Notes: generated from the sequence alone by a model not told the origin. Shown: positions 26,101-35,771, counted from the stretch's first letter. The stretch is DNA of 40,289 bases from Gammaproteobacteria bacterium (GCA_009885935.1 VFJT01000103.1:1-40289); one strand, 5' to 3'. A program made the numbers and translations.

Positions 26101-26327
26101 TGCAACACTTGACGGACAGTATTCGTGCTGGTAACGTCTACGTGAATCGCAATATGATAGGCGCCGTTGTAGGCGTGCAACCTTTTGGTGGCGAAGGCTT
26201 ATCGGGTACAGGCCCCAAAGCGGGCGGGCCGTATTATTTAGCGCGATTGTGTACCGAAAAAGTCGTGTCGATCAATACCACTGCCGCTGGCGGTAATGCG
26301 AGTTTGTTGGATAGTGTAGGGGATTAA
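23178..26327 (+). CDS. putA: Bifunctional proline dehydrogenase / P5C dehydrogenase PutA
   Basis: PutA oxidises proline to glutamate in two steps, passing electrons to quinone through FAD and then to NAD. The proline dehydrogenase barrel covers about residues 150-470 (IKGAYWDSEIK near 355, ATHNAYS near 408). The aldehyde dehydrogenase domain runs from about 530 to 1040, with the general base Glu803 in AETGGQN and the catalytic Cys837 in GQRCSALR. At 1049 aa it is the short form: there is no N-terminal ribbon-helix-helix DNA-binding domain as in E. coli PutA, so it cannot repress its own gene by that route. The ribosome site (TAGG) is weak. The neighbours are truB upstream and dps downstream. 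Confidence 0.96.
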   Translation: MTAFFSNDDLSLPPRRQALMEAYRMDEEACLARLLKIAAFTEDELSRIHDRAYRFVEAIRHKDHVKGGLDAFLQQYQLSTEEGIALMCMAEALLRIPDDATRDKLIQDKIGEGQWAQHSGQSPSLFVNAATWGLMLTGKFSNWSSKDDAHLNNTLKDFVRRQGLSVVRTIVAYAMRVLGQQFVMGQTIEEALQHAKTMEAIGYRFSYDMLGEAACTSDDALRYYKAYHKAILAIGKAADGLGPIEGPGISIKLSALHPRYEFAQRKECVQVVSERLLELAIAAKGQGLNLTVDAEEADRLDISLDIIEKVFTDTALSGWEGFGLAIQSYQKRCSFLIDWLSDLSSSTHRRLMVRLIKGAYWDSEIKVSQERGLVDYPVFTRKRGTDVSFLACARQLLQHEKHFFPQFATHNAYSAAAILEMVGQRRDFEFQCLHGMGRPLYDEIVGVKKLNIPCRVYAPVGGHEDLLAYLVRRLLENGANSSFVNRIANNKESIDHLIAAPTLQVAKDEPKRNPRIVLPLDIYGNRVNSKGIDLTNTNELKPLMAEMEKACQSLPWQAGPMVNGDYRFKKENPVTNPHNRQEIVGNVQTATTADITEALQAAAHAEEAWRHTTAEARAAILLKMADLLEAHKPRLMAILIKEAGKTINDAISEVREAIDFCRYYALEGEKQLTLRLLQGVTGERNEYHLLGRGTLLCISPWNFPLAIFLGQVTAALMSGNCVIAKPAEPTPLIAAAATALLHEAGIPKAVMQLLPGSGRVIGGQLVPDNRIAGILFTGSTETARVINRQLAERQGPIVPFIAETGGQNAMIVDASALPEQVVRDVITSAFGSAGQRCSALRVLYLQEEVADKMITMLAGAMATLKVGNPALLETDIGPVIDEGALAILNAHAERMQKEAKLIYQIELPQSSAEGCYFAPRAVEIKELVQLEREVFGPFLHVIRYKSSDLDKVVHDINDSGYGLTFGVHSRINQTVQHLTDSIRAGNVYVNRNMIGAVVGVQPFGGEGLSGTGPKAGGPYYLARLCTEKVVSINTTAAGGNASLLDSVGD

Positions 26328-26352
26328 ATAAAGAATTAACACAGCGTTTTTC

Positions 26353-26410
26353 GTAGGGGCGGGCCCCCGTGCCCGCCCTAACTAGGGCAACCACAGGGGG
26401 TTGCCTCTAC
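26353..26410. repeat. GTAGGGGC-family repeat, copy D (full unit, degraded right end)
   Basis: The 58-bp unit starts GTAGGGGC and ends GCCTCTAC, one base off the canonical end. Hairpins are GGGCGGGC/GCCCGCCC and GGGCAACC/GGTTGCCT. Its left flank (from 26341) is shared with copy A. Confidence 0.75.
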
Positions 26411-26478
26411 CATAGAGCATCGCTTTATGACGAGATCAGCGGAAGTGAATAGTTAGGACTAATTTTAAGGAGTAAGAA

Positions 26479-26916
26479 ATGAACGACGATTTATATCAAG
26501 CTTTTGCAAAGTTGTTAGCGGATACGTATACCTTGTATCTCAAAACGCAAAACTACCATTGGCATGTGCGCGGGCCATATTTTAAAACCTTACACCTGAT
26601 GTTTGAAGAGCAGTACATTCAATTGGCTGCAGCCGTTGATGTTTTGGCCGAGCGTATTCTTACCTTAGGGCATACTGCACCGGCTAGTTTTGCCGAATTT
26701 AATGCATTACGCAGCATCAAAGAAGGGGATTCTAAAAAAACAGCAGAACAAATGGTCTCGGAACTATGTGATGATCATCAACTCATCTTGAAAGATCTCT
26801 ACAAAGTCTTAAAAATAGCGCAAGAACTCAATGATGAAGGCAGCAGCACCTTACTAGGCGATCGCATTGCCGAACATGAAAAAACACATTGGATGTTGAG
26901 TGCTTCTAAGGGGTAA
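26479..26916 (+). CDS. dps: Dps-family DNA-protecting ferritin
   Basis: Dps forms a 12-subunit shell that stores iron and protects DNA against peroxide. The inter-subunit ferroxidase ligands are all present with canonical spacing: His27, His39, Asp54 and Glu58 (within NYHWHVRGPYF and AAVDVLAERI). The C-terminal EHEKTHWML is also typical. The length of 145 aa is on the short side, with no Lys-rich N-terminal tail, so direct DNA binding is uncertain. AAGGAG precedes the ATG. Repeats lie on both sides. Confidence 0.92.
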   Translation: MNDDLYQAFAKLLADTYTLYLKTQNYHWHVRGPYFKTLHLMFEEQYIQLAAAVDVLAERILTLGHTAPASFAEFNALRSIKEGDSKKTAEQMVSELCDDHQLILKDLYKVLKIAQELNDEGSSTLLGDRIAEHEKTHWMLSASKG

Positions 26917-26956
26917 TGATTTATAATCCATCGTCAATGAAAGCAGAATATAAAAC

Positions 26957-26983
26957 GTAGGGGCAGGCCCCTGTGTCTGCCCT
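26957..26983. repeat. GTAGGGGC-family hairpin repeat, copy E (half unit)
   Basis: Starts GTAGGGGCAGGC and folds as GGGCAG/CTGCCC with imperfect inner pairing. The right half of the unit is missing. Confidence 0.65.
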
Positions 26984-27069
26984 GAGCCTTAGTCTTAGTC
27001 GAAAGCTATCTCGCTGTCCTTAAATCCTGTCTAAAAATAAACCATAGTATAGTAATAACAACGAGTTAT

Positions 27070-27098
27070 TTGACATTACCATCTCTAGATGGTAATAT
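27070..27098 (+). promoter_or_regulatory. Promoter of the second DUF4143 ATPase
   Basis: A perfect TTGACA (27070-27075) and TAATAT (27093-27098) are 17 bp apart; the predicted start is near 27105. The first palindrome fills the spacer and the second covers the transcript start. Confidence 0.6.
27075..27096. promoter_or_regulatory. Operator-like palindrome 1
   Basis: ATTACCATCT and AGATGGTAAT are perfect 10-bp arms around CT. It lies between the -35 and -10 boxes. Confidence 0.65.
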
Positions 27099-27106
27099 TA
27101 GACATG

Positions 27107-27130
27107 AACTACCATCTCTAGATGGTAGTT
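27107..27130. promoter_or_regulatory. Operator-like palindrome 2
   Basis: AACTACCATCT and AGATGGTAGTT are perfect 11-bp arms around CT. The core TACCATCTCTAGATGGTA is identical to palindrome 1, while the flanking bases differ symmetrically on both arms. The centres are 33 bp apart, about three helical turns. Confidence 0.65.
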
Positions 27131-27152
27131 TAGGAAAAAACCGGAAAAAGCT

Positions 27153-28382
27153 ATGACATATCAAAGACTTAACGAAATATCAGATAATTTAATTTCATCT
27201 GTTAGTGACTATGCTTATGTGCGTACGGAATTGTTTTCGGCACTAGAACCGCCTAATAAAAATATAACCCTTTTAAAAGGGGCGAGAGGTATTGGTAAAT
27301 CAACATTGCTGCAACAATTTTTATTAAAAAAACGGGATGCGGGTTATAAGGTTTCTTACATCTCGGCAGACAGTACGCTTTTAAATATAACACTGGCGGA
27401 GTTTGCACATGAATACATTAAGCGCGGTGGTGAATATTTAGCGATTGATGAAATTCATAAATATGCTGGTTGGCAAGCTGAAGTTAAAACAATATTAGAT
27501 GCTTTTCCCCATATTAAATTAATGGCTTCTGGCGCTTCATCACTCAATTTGGATTACGCCTCTGCTGATCTCAGTCGACGACATGTGATGTTGCATGCTA
27601 AGGGCTTAAGTTTTAGAGAATATATCAATAAAAATTATGCCTTAAACTTAAAAGTTATTTCATTAAACGACATATTCGCTTCTGCAGAAGAGATCGTTTT
27701 ACAAATCACAAAAATTTTTCAAAAAGATAAATTAGATTTGCTGGCACTATTTAAATTATACTGTCGCGAAGGTTACTTCTTAACTCGTGACAACTACGCT
27801 ACAGCAACATTGTATTACGATAGTTTGTTGAACTCTATCAATAGCGTGATTGAGTCTGACTTATCTGTTGTACACAAAGAAATTGATAGCGTGAGCAGGA
27901 ACAACATTAAACAACTATTAAGGCATATTGCTGTCAAATGTCCTTTTACGCCCAATATCTCTGAATTATCCAGAAACTTGAGTATTGCCAATGACAATAG
28001 TTTAAAGAAATATCTATACTATTTAAGCGAAGGCGAAGTTCTCACTAATTTGTATTCCGCTAATAAGTCGCATAAAGACTTTCAAAAACCACACAAAATA
28101 TTTTTAAATAACACTAATTTTGCCTATGCTTATTCTTTAGAACCAGCGATTGGTACTATACGCGAGACTTTTGTAGCCAATTGTTTATACGATAGCGGTG
28201 AGTTAACCGCGCCCACCTTTGGTGATTTTTGTTTGAATGATCAGTATACCTTTGAAATAGGCGGTAAAAGTAAAAATAAAAAACAACTGAAATCTATCAA
28301 AAATAGCTTTGTTTTTGCAGATGATATACTGTCGGTTGAAAATGATAATATTCCCTTATGGCTGTTGGGTTTTTTATGGTAA
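27153..28382 (+). CDS. AAA_14 / DUF4143-family ATPase
   Basis: This is a complete 409-residue member of the ATPase family described at the left edge. Walker A is GARGIGKST (43-51), Walker B YLAIDEIHKYAGWQ (95-108), and a sensor-like ASGASS is at 125-130, followed by GLSFREYIN (151-159). The C-terminal DUF4143 part has the winged-helix-like segment near 265-300 and the nuclease-fold-like end (IRETFVANCLYDSG, then FEIGGKSKNKKQ). The role is unknown; the family is typically accessory. The gene reads more AT-rich than dps or putA. Its promoter is buried in two palindromes, suggesting tight repression. The ribosome site GGAAAAAG precedes the ATG. Its 3' end overlaps the convergent hydrolase by 9 bp. 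Confidence 0.85.
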   Translation: MTYQRLNEISDNLISSVSDYAYVRTELFSALEPPNKNITLLKGARGIGKSTLLQQFLLKKRDAGYKVSYISADSTLLNITLAEFAHEYIKRGGEYLAIDEIHKYAGWQAEVKTILDAFPHIKLMASGASSLNLDYASADLSRRHVMLHAKGLSFREYINKNYALNLKVISLNDIFASAEEIVLQITKIFQKDKLDLLALFKLYCREGYFLTRDNYATATLYYDSLLNSINSVIESDLSVVHKEIDSVSRNNIKQLLRHIAVKCPFTPNISELSRNLSIANDNSLKKYLYYLSEGEVLTNLYSANKSHKDFQKPHKIFLNNTNFAYAYSLEPAIGTIRETFVANCLYDSGELTAPTFGDFCLNDQYTFEIGGKSKNKKQLKSIKNSFVFADDILSVENDNIPLWLLGFLW

Positions 28383-29210
28383 TTGCGTCCTAAATTTTCT
28401 AACATATTCCTGGAATGCTTGTACAACTTCATTTGGATTTTCAAACCAGGGGTAATGACCCGCTTCAGAAATCTCTCGCAGTAAAATATTCTTTCTTTTA
28501 TATTTTTCATTTTGAAATAATTTTAAGGGTGTAATAGGATCGATTGACCCCGTTGTAATCAATGTATTGATTGTCTGCGGGATCCAAGTCGCTTGATATT
28601 TTTCTGAATCAAAATGCTTGGCAGCCTGCTCACTAGCATTATGATTAACAGGAATTCGCATAAATAACGCTTTCCCGGCTTTTATTGATTCTTCTGTCAC
28701 AAAACAGTTTCTTGCTGCCGCAATTAACAGTTTGCGCAGATTTTCATTATTTGGATTTTCTATATATTCTTTTTCTGCTTCAGTGATAACGGGATCCTTG
28801 TTTTTCTCGCAATATTCTTCAAATCTATTCTGCCATGAAGCATCAGGCGCAGAGCCAATGAGTACAATTCCATATAAAAGTTTCTCAAGCTCCGGCATGG
28901 TTTGCGCATACATTCCAGGCGTTGAGTGAGCGACTAAAACGACATTCTCTAAAGCGGTTATTGCTTGAATAAGAGCTGAGCGCCAGTTAGAAATGGGTTT
29001 ATTCTCTAAGATATTTGAACCGTCATTGGGCAAATCAAAGTGCCAAATGACACCAGGAATTTTATCTTTCAGTAATTGCGTCAGATCAGCCAGTGCTTCT
29101 GATCCGAGTCCAGGCCCGCCAGGAAGAAATAACCAATTTATTTTACTTTCTTTATAGGTGCTTTGATAGTGTAATCTGCCACCATCTAATGTCCATAAAT
29201 ATTGCTTCAT
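28374..29210 (-). CDS. Alpha/beta hydrolase, proline-iminopeptidase-like
   Basis: The 278-residue protein has an oxyanion-loop motif LPGGPGLGSE (29-38) like the HGGPG of prolyl aminopeptidases, but with Pro replacing His. The probable catalytic triad is Ser96, Asp224 (TGSIDPITP) and His252 (EAGHYPWF). The nucleophile elbow reads VAHSTPG, so both Gly positions of GxSxG are replaced (Ala, Pro). There is no signal peptide. It begins 13 bp after the ddl stop with AGGT before the ATG, so it is probably the last gene of the mfd-dapD-dapE-ddl unit. The substrate is unknown. Confidence 0.8.
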   Translation of the reverse strand: MKQYLWTLDGGRLHYQSTYKESKINWLFLPGGPGLGSEALADLTQLLKDKIPGVIWHFDLPNDGSNILENKPISNWRSALIQAITALENVVLVAHSTPGMYAQTMPELEKLLYGIVLIGSAPDASWQNRFEEYCEKNKDPVITEAEKEYIENPNNENLRKLLIAAARNCFVTEESIKAGKALFMRIPVNHNASEQAAKHFDSEKYQATWIPQTINTLITTGSIDPITPLKLFQNEKYKRKNILLREISEAGHYPWFENPNEVVQAFQEYVRKFRTQLP

Positions 29211-29223
29211 AAAAATACCTCAC

Positions 29224-30282
29224 TTACACCAACAAATTCTGCTGTCGATCAAAAGCTTCAAATGCATAGTCTATTAATTTCTGCACTAAGGCGGGACCCT
29301 CTACGCCACTGTCTTGCCACATGCGTGGGTACATGCTCATGGCGGTAAAGCCGGGAATGGTGTTGAGTTCGTTGATATAAACAGTGCCGTCTTTCGTCAA
29401 AAAACAATCGACGCGGGCCATGCCGCGGCAATCTAAGCAAAAATAGGCTTTCAATACTATGGCTTTTAGTTTTTCTTGTACTGCGGGCTCTATGACTGCA
29501 GGCACTATAAATTCTGTACCGCCGTTGTCATCGTACTTAGCGGTAAAGTCATAATAGTCGCGCGTCACTTTAATCTCACACGGGTTGGTGGCGATAGGAA
29601 AATCATTGCCCATCACCGCACATTCTAATTCACGGCCTACAATGGCAGCTTCTATCAATACTTTGCGATCGTATTTAAATGCCAGGACTAAAGCGGCCTG
29701 TAATTCTTCTGCACGCTTGACCTTGCTGATGCCATAAGAAGAACCCATATTGGCGGGTTTTACAAAGCAGGGTAAACCGATGTCGTTGAGTATCTCCATT
29801 GTATTGACAGTCTCTAACTCATGAGAGCGCAGCGTTTTAAAGGGGGCGATCGGTATGCCTGCCTCGTGCAGCAAGCGTTTAGAAACGTCTTTATCCATGC
29901 TTATGGCCGAACCCAAACAATTGGCGCCTACAAAGGGCAAACCAATTAATTGCAATAAACCTTGCAGGGTACCATCTTCACCGTTAGGGCCGTGCAAAAT
30001 CGGAAAGACCACATCGATAGCATCGCTAACCGCTTTAGTATGTACGTGATACAGTTTATGATCGGGCAATAAGCTTACCAAATTTTCTGGTGCAGTGTTT
30101 ATTTCTAAAGGAAAAGTAATTTTCGGTTGTAAATACCAAAGACCACTTTCTTTTTCTATGCCTATCGCATAAGGCGTATATTCTGTTTGATCTAAGCTTT
30201 TTAAAATAAATTCAGCCGATTTTAAGGAAATGCTGTGTTCAGCAGATTGGCCGCCGTAGATAACGGCAATATTCTTTTTCAT
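29224..30282 (-). CDS. ddl: D-alanine--D-alanine ligase
   Basis: Ddl joins two D-Ala with ATP to make the terminal dipeptide of peptidoglycan precursors. The ATP-grasp fold shows YGGQSAEHSISLKSA at the N-terminus, HGPNGEDGTLQG, FVKPANMGSSYGISKV, and the metal/product site MARVDCFLTKDG with INELNTIPGFTAMSMYP. At 352 aa it is DdlA-like in length. The ATG overlaps the dapE stop (ATGA, 30279-30282). Its position beside dapE, and not in the mur/fts cluster, is unusual for Ddl of the DdlB type. Confidence 0.95.
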   Translation of the reverse strand: MKKNIAVIYGGQSAEHSISLKSAEFILKSLDQTEYTPYAIGIEKESGLWYLQPKITFPLEINTAPENLVSLLPDHKLYHVHTKAVSDAIDVVFPILHGPNGEDGTLQGLLQLIGLPFVGANCLGSAISMDKDVSKRLLHEAGIPIAPFKTLRSHELETVNTMEILNDIGLPCFVKPANMGSSYGISKVKRAEELQAALVLAFKYDRKVLIEAAIVGRELECAVMGNDFPIATNPCEIKVTRDYYDFTAKYDDNGGTEFIVPAVIEPAVQEKLKAIVLKAYFCLDCRGMARVDCFLTKDGTVYINELNTIPGFTAMSMYPRMWQDSGVEGPALVQKLIDYAFEAFDRQQNLLV

Positions 30283-31415
30283 AATAATAACTCTTTTAAA
30301 AGTGCATAATAAATTTCACTTAAATCAGTGAGATCACTGATGCGTACACATTCATTACTTTCGTGCATGCCACTATGACACAGCCCTAATTCCACCACTT
30401 CCGGACACATTTTAGCGATAAAACGGCCATCGGAGGTGCCGCCTGCCGTGGAGCGTTGGGGTGTAATGTGCCGCAGTTGTTCTATAACTTTATCACAACA
30501 GGCTAGCAAAGTGCCAGGCTGAGTTAAGAAAGGATCGCCGCTTAAACTCCAGGATAATTCGTGGCGTAAGCCATGGTGTTCTAATAAGGCAACCGTTTTT
30601 TCCTTAATTTCTTGCGGCGTAATGGCTGGGGAAAAACGCAAATTAAAACGTAAACTCACCTTTGCGGGAATCACGTTGTGCATGGTGTTGCCCGTACTCA
30701 TATCGGTAATTTGCAATGTCGTCGCTGGAAATTCTTCGGGCGGGTGATCCCATTTTATCTCAGTCCAGTCGTGAATAAATCGCCCTAATTTGTGTATGGG
30801 GTTATCGGCTAGATGTGGATAAGCCACGTGGCCCGCCTTGCCGTGCACGGTTAATTGCCCATGCAAGGAACCTCGGCGGCCAACTCGCAGCGTATCGCCG
30901 ACTTGTTTATCGCTAGAAGGTTCGCCTATTAAGCAATAATCTATGCTTTGGCCACTGCGTTTTAAATGATCTAAGACTATAGGCGTGCCTATATGGGAAG
31001 GGCCTTCTTCGGCGCTGGTGATCAAGAATGCGAGCGTGCCTTTAAAATCAGGGTAATCGTTAATAAACGCCATTGCCGCTGTGAGTTGTGCCGCGAGCCC
31101 CCCTTTCATATCCACGGCACCGCGACCATGCAAATAGCCATTATCAATGGTGGCAGCGAAAGGGGGGTAGTCCCAGTCTGTGTCGTCGCCCGCACTGACC
31201 ACATCGGTATGGCCGGCTAATACTACTACCGGTGAGCCTGAGCCATAAGTTGCCCATAAGTTATGGGCGTTTTCATAGGGGAGATCGTGGCAAGTAAAAC
31301 CTAGAGGAATCAATTTGCTTTTGATCAGTTCCTGACAACCTTTGTCTTCAGGCGTGATAGAAGGAATGGCGATTAAGGCCTGAGCCAATTCTAATACCGC
31401 GGAAAAATCAGCCAT
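30279..31415 (-). CDS. dapE: Succinyl-diaminopimelate desuccinylase
   Basis: DapE removes succinate from N-succinyl-LL-DAP in the lysine/meso-DAP pathway. This M20-type zinc enzyme shows GHTDVV (His69), GAVDMKGG (Asp102), the catalytic/ligand pair EE (136-137) and [10 protein letters not shown] near the end. I start it at the ATG at 31415, because GGAGGT lies 7 nt upstream and the product begins [12 protein letters not shown]; an upstream in-frame start would add 11 unlikely residues. This gives an overlap of 8 bp with dapD, the preceding pathway gene. Confidence 0.95.
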   Translation of the reverse strand: MADFSAVLELAQALIAIPSITPEDKGCQELIKSKLIPLGFTCHDLPYENAHNLWATYGSGSPVVVLAGHTDVVSAGDDTDWDYPPFAATIDNGYLHGRGAVDMKGGLAAQLTAAMAFINDYPDFKGTLAFLITSAEEGPSHIGTPIVLDHLKRSGQSIDYCLIGEPSSDKQVGDTLRVGRRGSLHGQLTVHGKAGHVAYPHLADNPIHKLGRFIHDWTEIKWDHPPEEFPATTLQITDMSTGNTMHNVIPAKVSLRFNLRFSPAITPQEIKEKTVALLEHHGLRHELSWSLSGDPFLTQPGTLLACCDKVIEQLRHITPQRSTAGGTSDGRFIAKMCPEVVELGLCHSGMHESNECVRISDLTDLSEIYYALLKELLL

Positions 31416-32244
31416 GGTGTGGTACCTCCGCTTCGCGCAACAACTCATTCAAAGCGACTTTCTCACGGGTTTTGGCATCGATGGTTTTGATGATAACGGC
31501 GCAATAGAGACTATGACTGCCATTGGCTGCAGGTAATGCGCCGGGGACTACCACGGAGCCCGCAGGTACGCGGCCATAAATGATTTCGCCCGTTTGGCGA
31601 TTATAAATTTTAGTACTCTGGCCTATGTAAACGCCCATGGAAATGACGGAATTTTCCTCGACGATGACGCCCTCTACGATCTCCGAGCGCGCGCCTATAA
31701 AACAATTGTCTTCGATGATGGTGGGGGCGGCTTGTACCGGCTCTAAGATGCCGCCTAAGCCCACACCACCTGAAAGATGTACATTCTTACCGACTTGGGC
31801 GCAAGAGCCTACTGTAGCCCATGTATCCACTAAAGTGCCGCTGTCTATGTAGGCGCCGATGTTGATATAAGAGGGCATGAGTACCGTATTTTTAGCGATA
31901 AATGCGCCTTTACGGACTTGCGCCATAGGCACGGCGCGTATCCCCTGAGCGGCCCAATCGGCGGCAGTAGTGTGGCTAAATTTTAAGGGAACTTTGTCGT
32001 AATATTGGGTAAAGCCGCCGTCTACAACGTGACTTTGCGTAATGCGAAAAGACAATAATACTGCTTTTTTAAGCCAGGTATTGACCTTCCAGTGGCCATC
32101 AATTTTCTCAGCTATACGGCAACGACCGCTGTCTAGTTCGGTGATGACTTCATCCACGGCAGCCCGTATGGCGGACGGCACATTATCCGGGGTGTAATCT
32201 AAGCGCTTGTCGAAGGCTTGTTCAATGGTGGTTTGCAGACTCAT
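31408..32244 (-). CDS. dapD: Tetrahydrodipicolinate N-succinyltransferase
   Basis: DapD adds succinyl to tetrahydrodipicolinate, two steps before DapE. The 278-residue protein has the helical N-terminal domain and a left-handed beta-helix of hexapeptide repeats (about 100-230) with [19 protein letters not shown] and [15 protein letters not shown]. The ATG at 32244 lies inside the end of mfd (23-bp overlap) with AGGGA about 9 nt upstream. The dapD-dapE order mirrors the pathway. Confidence 0.96.
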   Translation of the reverse strand: MSLQTTIEQAFDKRLDYTPDNVPSAIRAAVDEVITELDSGRCRIAEKIDGHWKVNTWLKKAVLLSFRITQSHVVDGGFTQYYDKVPLKFSHTTAADWAAQGIRAVPMAQVRKGAFIAKNTVLMPSYINIGAYIDSGTLVDTWATVGSCAQVGKNVHLSGGVGLGGILEPVQAAPTIIEDNCFIGARSEIVEGVIVEENSVISMGVYIGQSTKIYNRQTGEIIYGRVPAGSVVVPGALPAANGSHSLYCAVIIKTIDAKTREKVALNELLREAEVPHHG

Positions 32245-35200
32245 GGGTTGTGTCCCTTAATTTTTCCAATAAATTAATCAGCCACGGTAAACGCTGCTGG
32301 CTGTTTTCCAGTTTAACATGAAATCGCAGTATTTGCGCATTTTCTAGCTTATAGTTCTTAGGATCGCTTTGAATCAATTCAATAAGTTTTGCCAAATCGA
32401 TATGGGGTTTGGCGGCGAATTCTAGCTTGCCACCCTGTTCGTTGGCATCGATGCGCGTAATGCCTAAGGCCTTGGCTTGCAATTTTAAAGTGGTGACGGC
32501 AAATAAATGACGCGTGGGTTCGGGCAATAAGCCAAAGCGATCTATCATTTCGATTTGTAAGTTATCTAAGTCCGCATCATTTTTAGCAGATGAAATGCGT
32601 TTGTATAAAACCAAGCGCTCATGGATATCCGGCAGATAAGTATCAGGGATTAGAGTGGGCAAGTTTATTTTAATTTCCGTAGTATCCGGCCAAAAATCTA
32701 TAGGATCATCATTTTTTAAGCTATTAACGGCGCGTTCCAATAATTCGCTATACAAGGTTAAGCCTACGCTTTGAATTTGTCCGCTTTGATCTTCACCTAA
32801 TAATTCACCCGCGCCGCGAATTTCCAAATCGTGAGTTGCTAGGATAAAGCCCACGCCTAGGGCATCGTAAGCGGTGATGGCTTCTAAACGACGTTGCGCA
32901 TCCTTATTGAGTAGAGAAACTTCTGGTACGAATAAATAGGCATAAGCTTGATGATGCGAACGACCAACGCGGCCACGCAGCTGATGCAATTGCGCCAAGC
33001 CAAAACGATCGGCACGATTGATCAAAATGGTATTGGCGGTAGGAATATCAATGCCGGTTTCGATGATGGTAGTGCATACTAATACGTTAAAGCGTTGATG
33101 ATAGAAATCTCCCATAATGCGTTCTAATTCGCGTTCGTGCATTTGTCCATGAGCAACGTGAAAGCTGGCCTCGGGCACTAAGGCGTGCAACTCTTGCGTG
33201 ACACGCTCTATTTGTGATACATCGTTATGTAAAAAATACACTTGGCCGCCGCGGTGAATTTCGCGCAAAATTGCCTCACGCACTAAACCGCTGTCGTATT
33301 CGTGTAAAAATGTTTTAATCGCCAAACGACGCGGCGGCGGCGTGCCTATAATGGACAATTGGCGCAGATCGGCAATGGCCATGTTTAAGGTACGCGGAAT
33401 AGGCGTTGCCGTTAAGGTTAAAATATCGATTTCGGCTCTTAGGGTTTTTAATTTTTCTTTTTGTTGTACACCAAAACGATGCTCTTCATCGATGATGACC
33501 AAGCCTAAGTTTTTAAATTTAACTTTGGGTTGAATCAATTTATGCGTGCCAATGACGATGTCTACAGTGCCTGCAGCTAGTTGTGCCAAAATAGTCTGTT
33601 GCGCTTTAGTGGATTGAAAACGCGATAAAGCGGCAATGCTGACGGGCCAATCGGCAAAGCGATCGAGGAAAGAAGCATAATGTTGTTCGGCTAAAAGCGT
33701 AGTAGGCACCAAGATCGCTACTTGTTTTTTATTCATGACGGCGATGAAAGCAGCGCGCATGGCGACTTCCGTTTTACCAAAGCCCACGTCGCCGCAAACT
33801 AGGCGATCCATGGGCGTATCGGCCGCCATATCGGCAATGACGGCGTCTATGGCTTGTTGTTGATCGATGGTTTCTTCAAAGGCAAACCCTTGGCAGAATT
33901 GTTGGTATTCTAATTCGTCTATATTAAAGTGATGGCCCGTTAAGGCACTGCGCTTGGCGTATAAAGCCAGTAATTCAGCGGCGGTATCACGTGCTTTGGC
34001 CAAGGCCTTTTCTTTGGCTTTTTGCCATTGCGGGCTACCCAAGTGGCTTAAGGTTACGTCTTCGGAATGAATGCCGCTGTAGCGCGAAATCAAATGCAAT
34101 GAAGACACCGGCACATAGAGTTTGTCATTATTATCGTAAGACAATAACAAGTATTCGCCTTTTTGTCCGCCTGCCTCTAATACCACTAAGCCTTCATAAC
34201 GACCTATGCCATAATCAAAATGCACTACGGCCGCACCCAAGGATAAATCAGCCAAATTGGCAAAATCATCGCTATACCGTTTTTCGCGACGAGTATTTTT
34301 TCTTTCGCTGATACTGACTTTTTGTCCCCATAAGCGCGCTTCGTTGATTAACGTGATCTGTAAGGGCGGGCAGCTGAAATCATCGTATAAGGGAGCAGCA
34401 ATAATTGCCAAGGGCAATGTGCTTTGTAAAAATTCATCTAGGCTATTGACTGCGGGTAATTCTAAATCCTGTTTCGCAAAGAAATCTTGATTAAATTGTC
34501 GTCTCCCCATGCTGTGGGCGCAGATTAATAAGCGCGAGGTGCTTTGGTGTTGATAGTCTAGAATATCTTGCAATGCAGCTTTCTTTTGCGGATGAATGGT
34601 GAGTATCGGCGGCGCTGTCAATGCAAAACAAGTGCTGTGTTCTAATGCTATTTCGCTTAATAAACAACTTTTATTTTCAATCTTGTGTAATAAGGATTTA
34701 AATTCAGCGGGATCTATGAATAAACGTTCTGGCGGCAGTAAAGGTCGTGTGCTATCTAAATTACGGCGTTCATAGCGATCTTGCCACTCGCTGGCACAAG
34801 TCTGACTGAATACATCATAGTCTGCAGGCAGGAAGAAATAACTATTTTGATGTAGATAATCGAATAGAGTATCGGTATGCGGGTGAAATAGCGGTAAATA
34901 ATATTCTGCACCGCCAGGAATAATATCGTTTTGTATGCTTTGATAAAAGGGAGAGCGCATCGGATCGCCGTTGAAGCTTTCACGCCATTGACGTCTAAAC
35001 AGTTGTAGACTATCGTCGTCTAAGGCAAATTCGCGTGCGGGTAAAATATCGATTGCAGAGACTTTTTCTAGGGACAATTGGCTGTCGCAATCAAAAGTAC
35101 GAATGCTGTCGATTTCAGTGTCTAATAAATCGATGCGAAAGGGAGTCGTGCTCCCCATGGGGAATAAATCGATGATAGAGCCGCGGCAGGCATATTCACC

Positions 35201-35683
35201 ATGCGTATACACTTGCGATACGGCGTGATAACCGGCTTGTTGTAATTGTCGCGTAAAAGAAGTGAGATCCAGGTTTTGTCCTAGCTTTAAATAGAAGGCA
35301 CGGCCGCTGACATATTCTTTAGGCGCCAAGCGCTGTAATAGGGTAGCGATGGAAACGATCAAAATACCTTGTTCTAGGCGTTGCGATTGCGACAAGATCT
35401 TCAAGCGGTTGGAAATAATGTCTTCGTGCGGCGAAAAAGCGTCATAAGCCAGGGTTTCCCAATCGGGAAATAGCCACAAGGGCAGGTTTTTATCGTCACT
35501 AAAATAAGTGATTTCCTCCAGCAATTGTTCTGCTTGCAAGGTCGAGGCAGCAATGACGATGGTCCAACCGCGATGCTGCCTTGCAAAGCGGCTAATGGCC
35601 AAAGATTGTGCACTTAAGGGCAAGCCCGACCAGCTTTGATGCGTATTCGCTGGTAGCGGCGGCTGCCAAGGCGTGTAAGTCAT
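32222..35683 (-). CDS. mfd: Transcription-repair coupling factor Mfd
   Basis: Mfd removes RNA polymerase stalled at DNA damage and recruits UvrA. Visible parts, in order, are the UvrB-like N-terminal region, the CarD-like polymerase-interaction domain ([14 protein letters not shown]), RecG-like helicase motifs ([31 protein letters not shown]), the TRG region ([15 protein letters not shown]) and the C-terminal UvrA-binding domain. About 1153 aa is normal. Two starts are possible: the ATG at 35683 used here and a GTG five codons upstream at 35698; neither has a good ribosome site. It heads an overlapping unit with dapD, dapE and ddl, which is not its usual setting. Confidence 0.95.
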   Translation of the reverse strand: MTYTPWQPPLPANTHQSWSGLPLSAQSLAISRFARQHRGWTIVIAASTLQAEQLLEEITYFSDDKNLPLWLFPDWETLAYDAFSPHEDIISNRLKILSQSQRLEQGILIVSIATLLQRLAPKEYVSGRAFYLKLGQNLDLTSFTRQLQQAGYHAVSQVYTHGEYACRGSIIDLFPMGSTTPFRIDLLDTEIDSIRTFDCDSQLSLEKVSAIDILPAREFALDDDSLQLFRRQWRESFNGDPMRSPFYQSIQNDIIPGGAEYYLPLFHPHTDTLFDYLHQNSYFFLPADYDVFSQTCASEWQDRYERRNLDSTRPLLPPERLFIDPAEFKSLLHKIENKSCLLSEIALEHSTCFALTAPPILTIHPQKKAALQDILDYQHQSTSRLLICAHSMGRRQFNQDFFAKQDLELPAVNSLDEFLQSTLPLAIIAAPLYDDFSCPPLQITLINEARLWGQKVSISERKNTRREKRYSDDFANLADLSLGAAVVHFDYGIGRYEGLVVLEAGGQKGEYLLLSYDNNDKLYVPVSSLHLISRYSGIHSEDVTLSHLGSPQWQKAKEKALAKARDTAAELLALYAKRSALTGHHFNIDELEYQQFCQGFAFEETIDQQQAIDAVIADMAADTPMDRLVCGDVGFGKTEVAMRAAFIAVMNKKQVAILVPTTLLAEQHYASFLDRFADWPVSIAALSRFQSTKAQQTILAQLAAGTVDIVIGTHKLIQPKVKFKNLGLVIIDEEHRFGVQQKEKLKTLRAEIDILTLTATPIPRTLNMAIADLRQLSIIGTPPPRRLAIKTFLHEYDSGLVREAILREIHRGGQVYFLHNDVSQIERVTQELHALVPEASFHVAHGQMHERELERIMGDFYHQRFNVLVCTTIIETGIDIPTANTILINRADRFGLAQLHQLRGRVGRSHHQAYAYLFVPEVSLLNKDAQRRLEAITAYDALGVGFILATHDLEIRGAGELLGEDQSGQIQSVGLTLYSELLERAVNSLKNDDPIDFWPDTTEIKINLPTLIPDTYLPDIHERLVLYKRISSAKNDADLDNLQIEMIDRFGLLPEPTRHLFAVTTLKLQAKALGITRIDANEQGGKLEFAAKPHIDLAKLIELIQSDPKNYKLENAQILRFHVKLENSQQRLPWLINLLEKLRDTTHESANHH

Positions 35684-35771
35684 TGTTTTAACATTCACTA
35701 TACTGTTTTCTGAGCCGGGTATTTTAACGGTAATCGGGTGTAGAAGCCAGCCTTATTATTAGCAGCTATTG

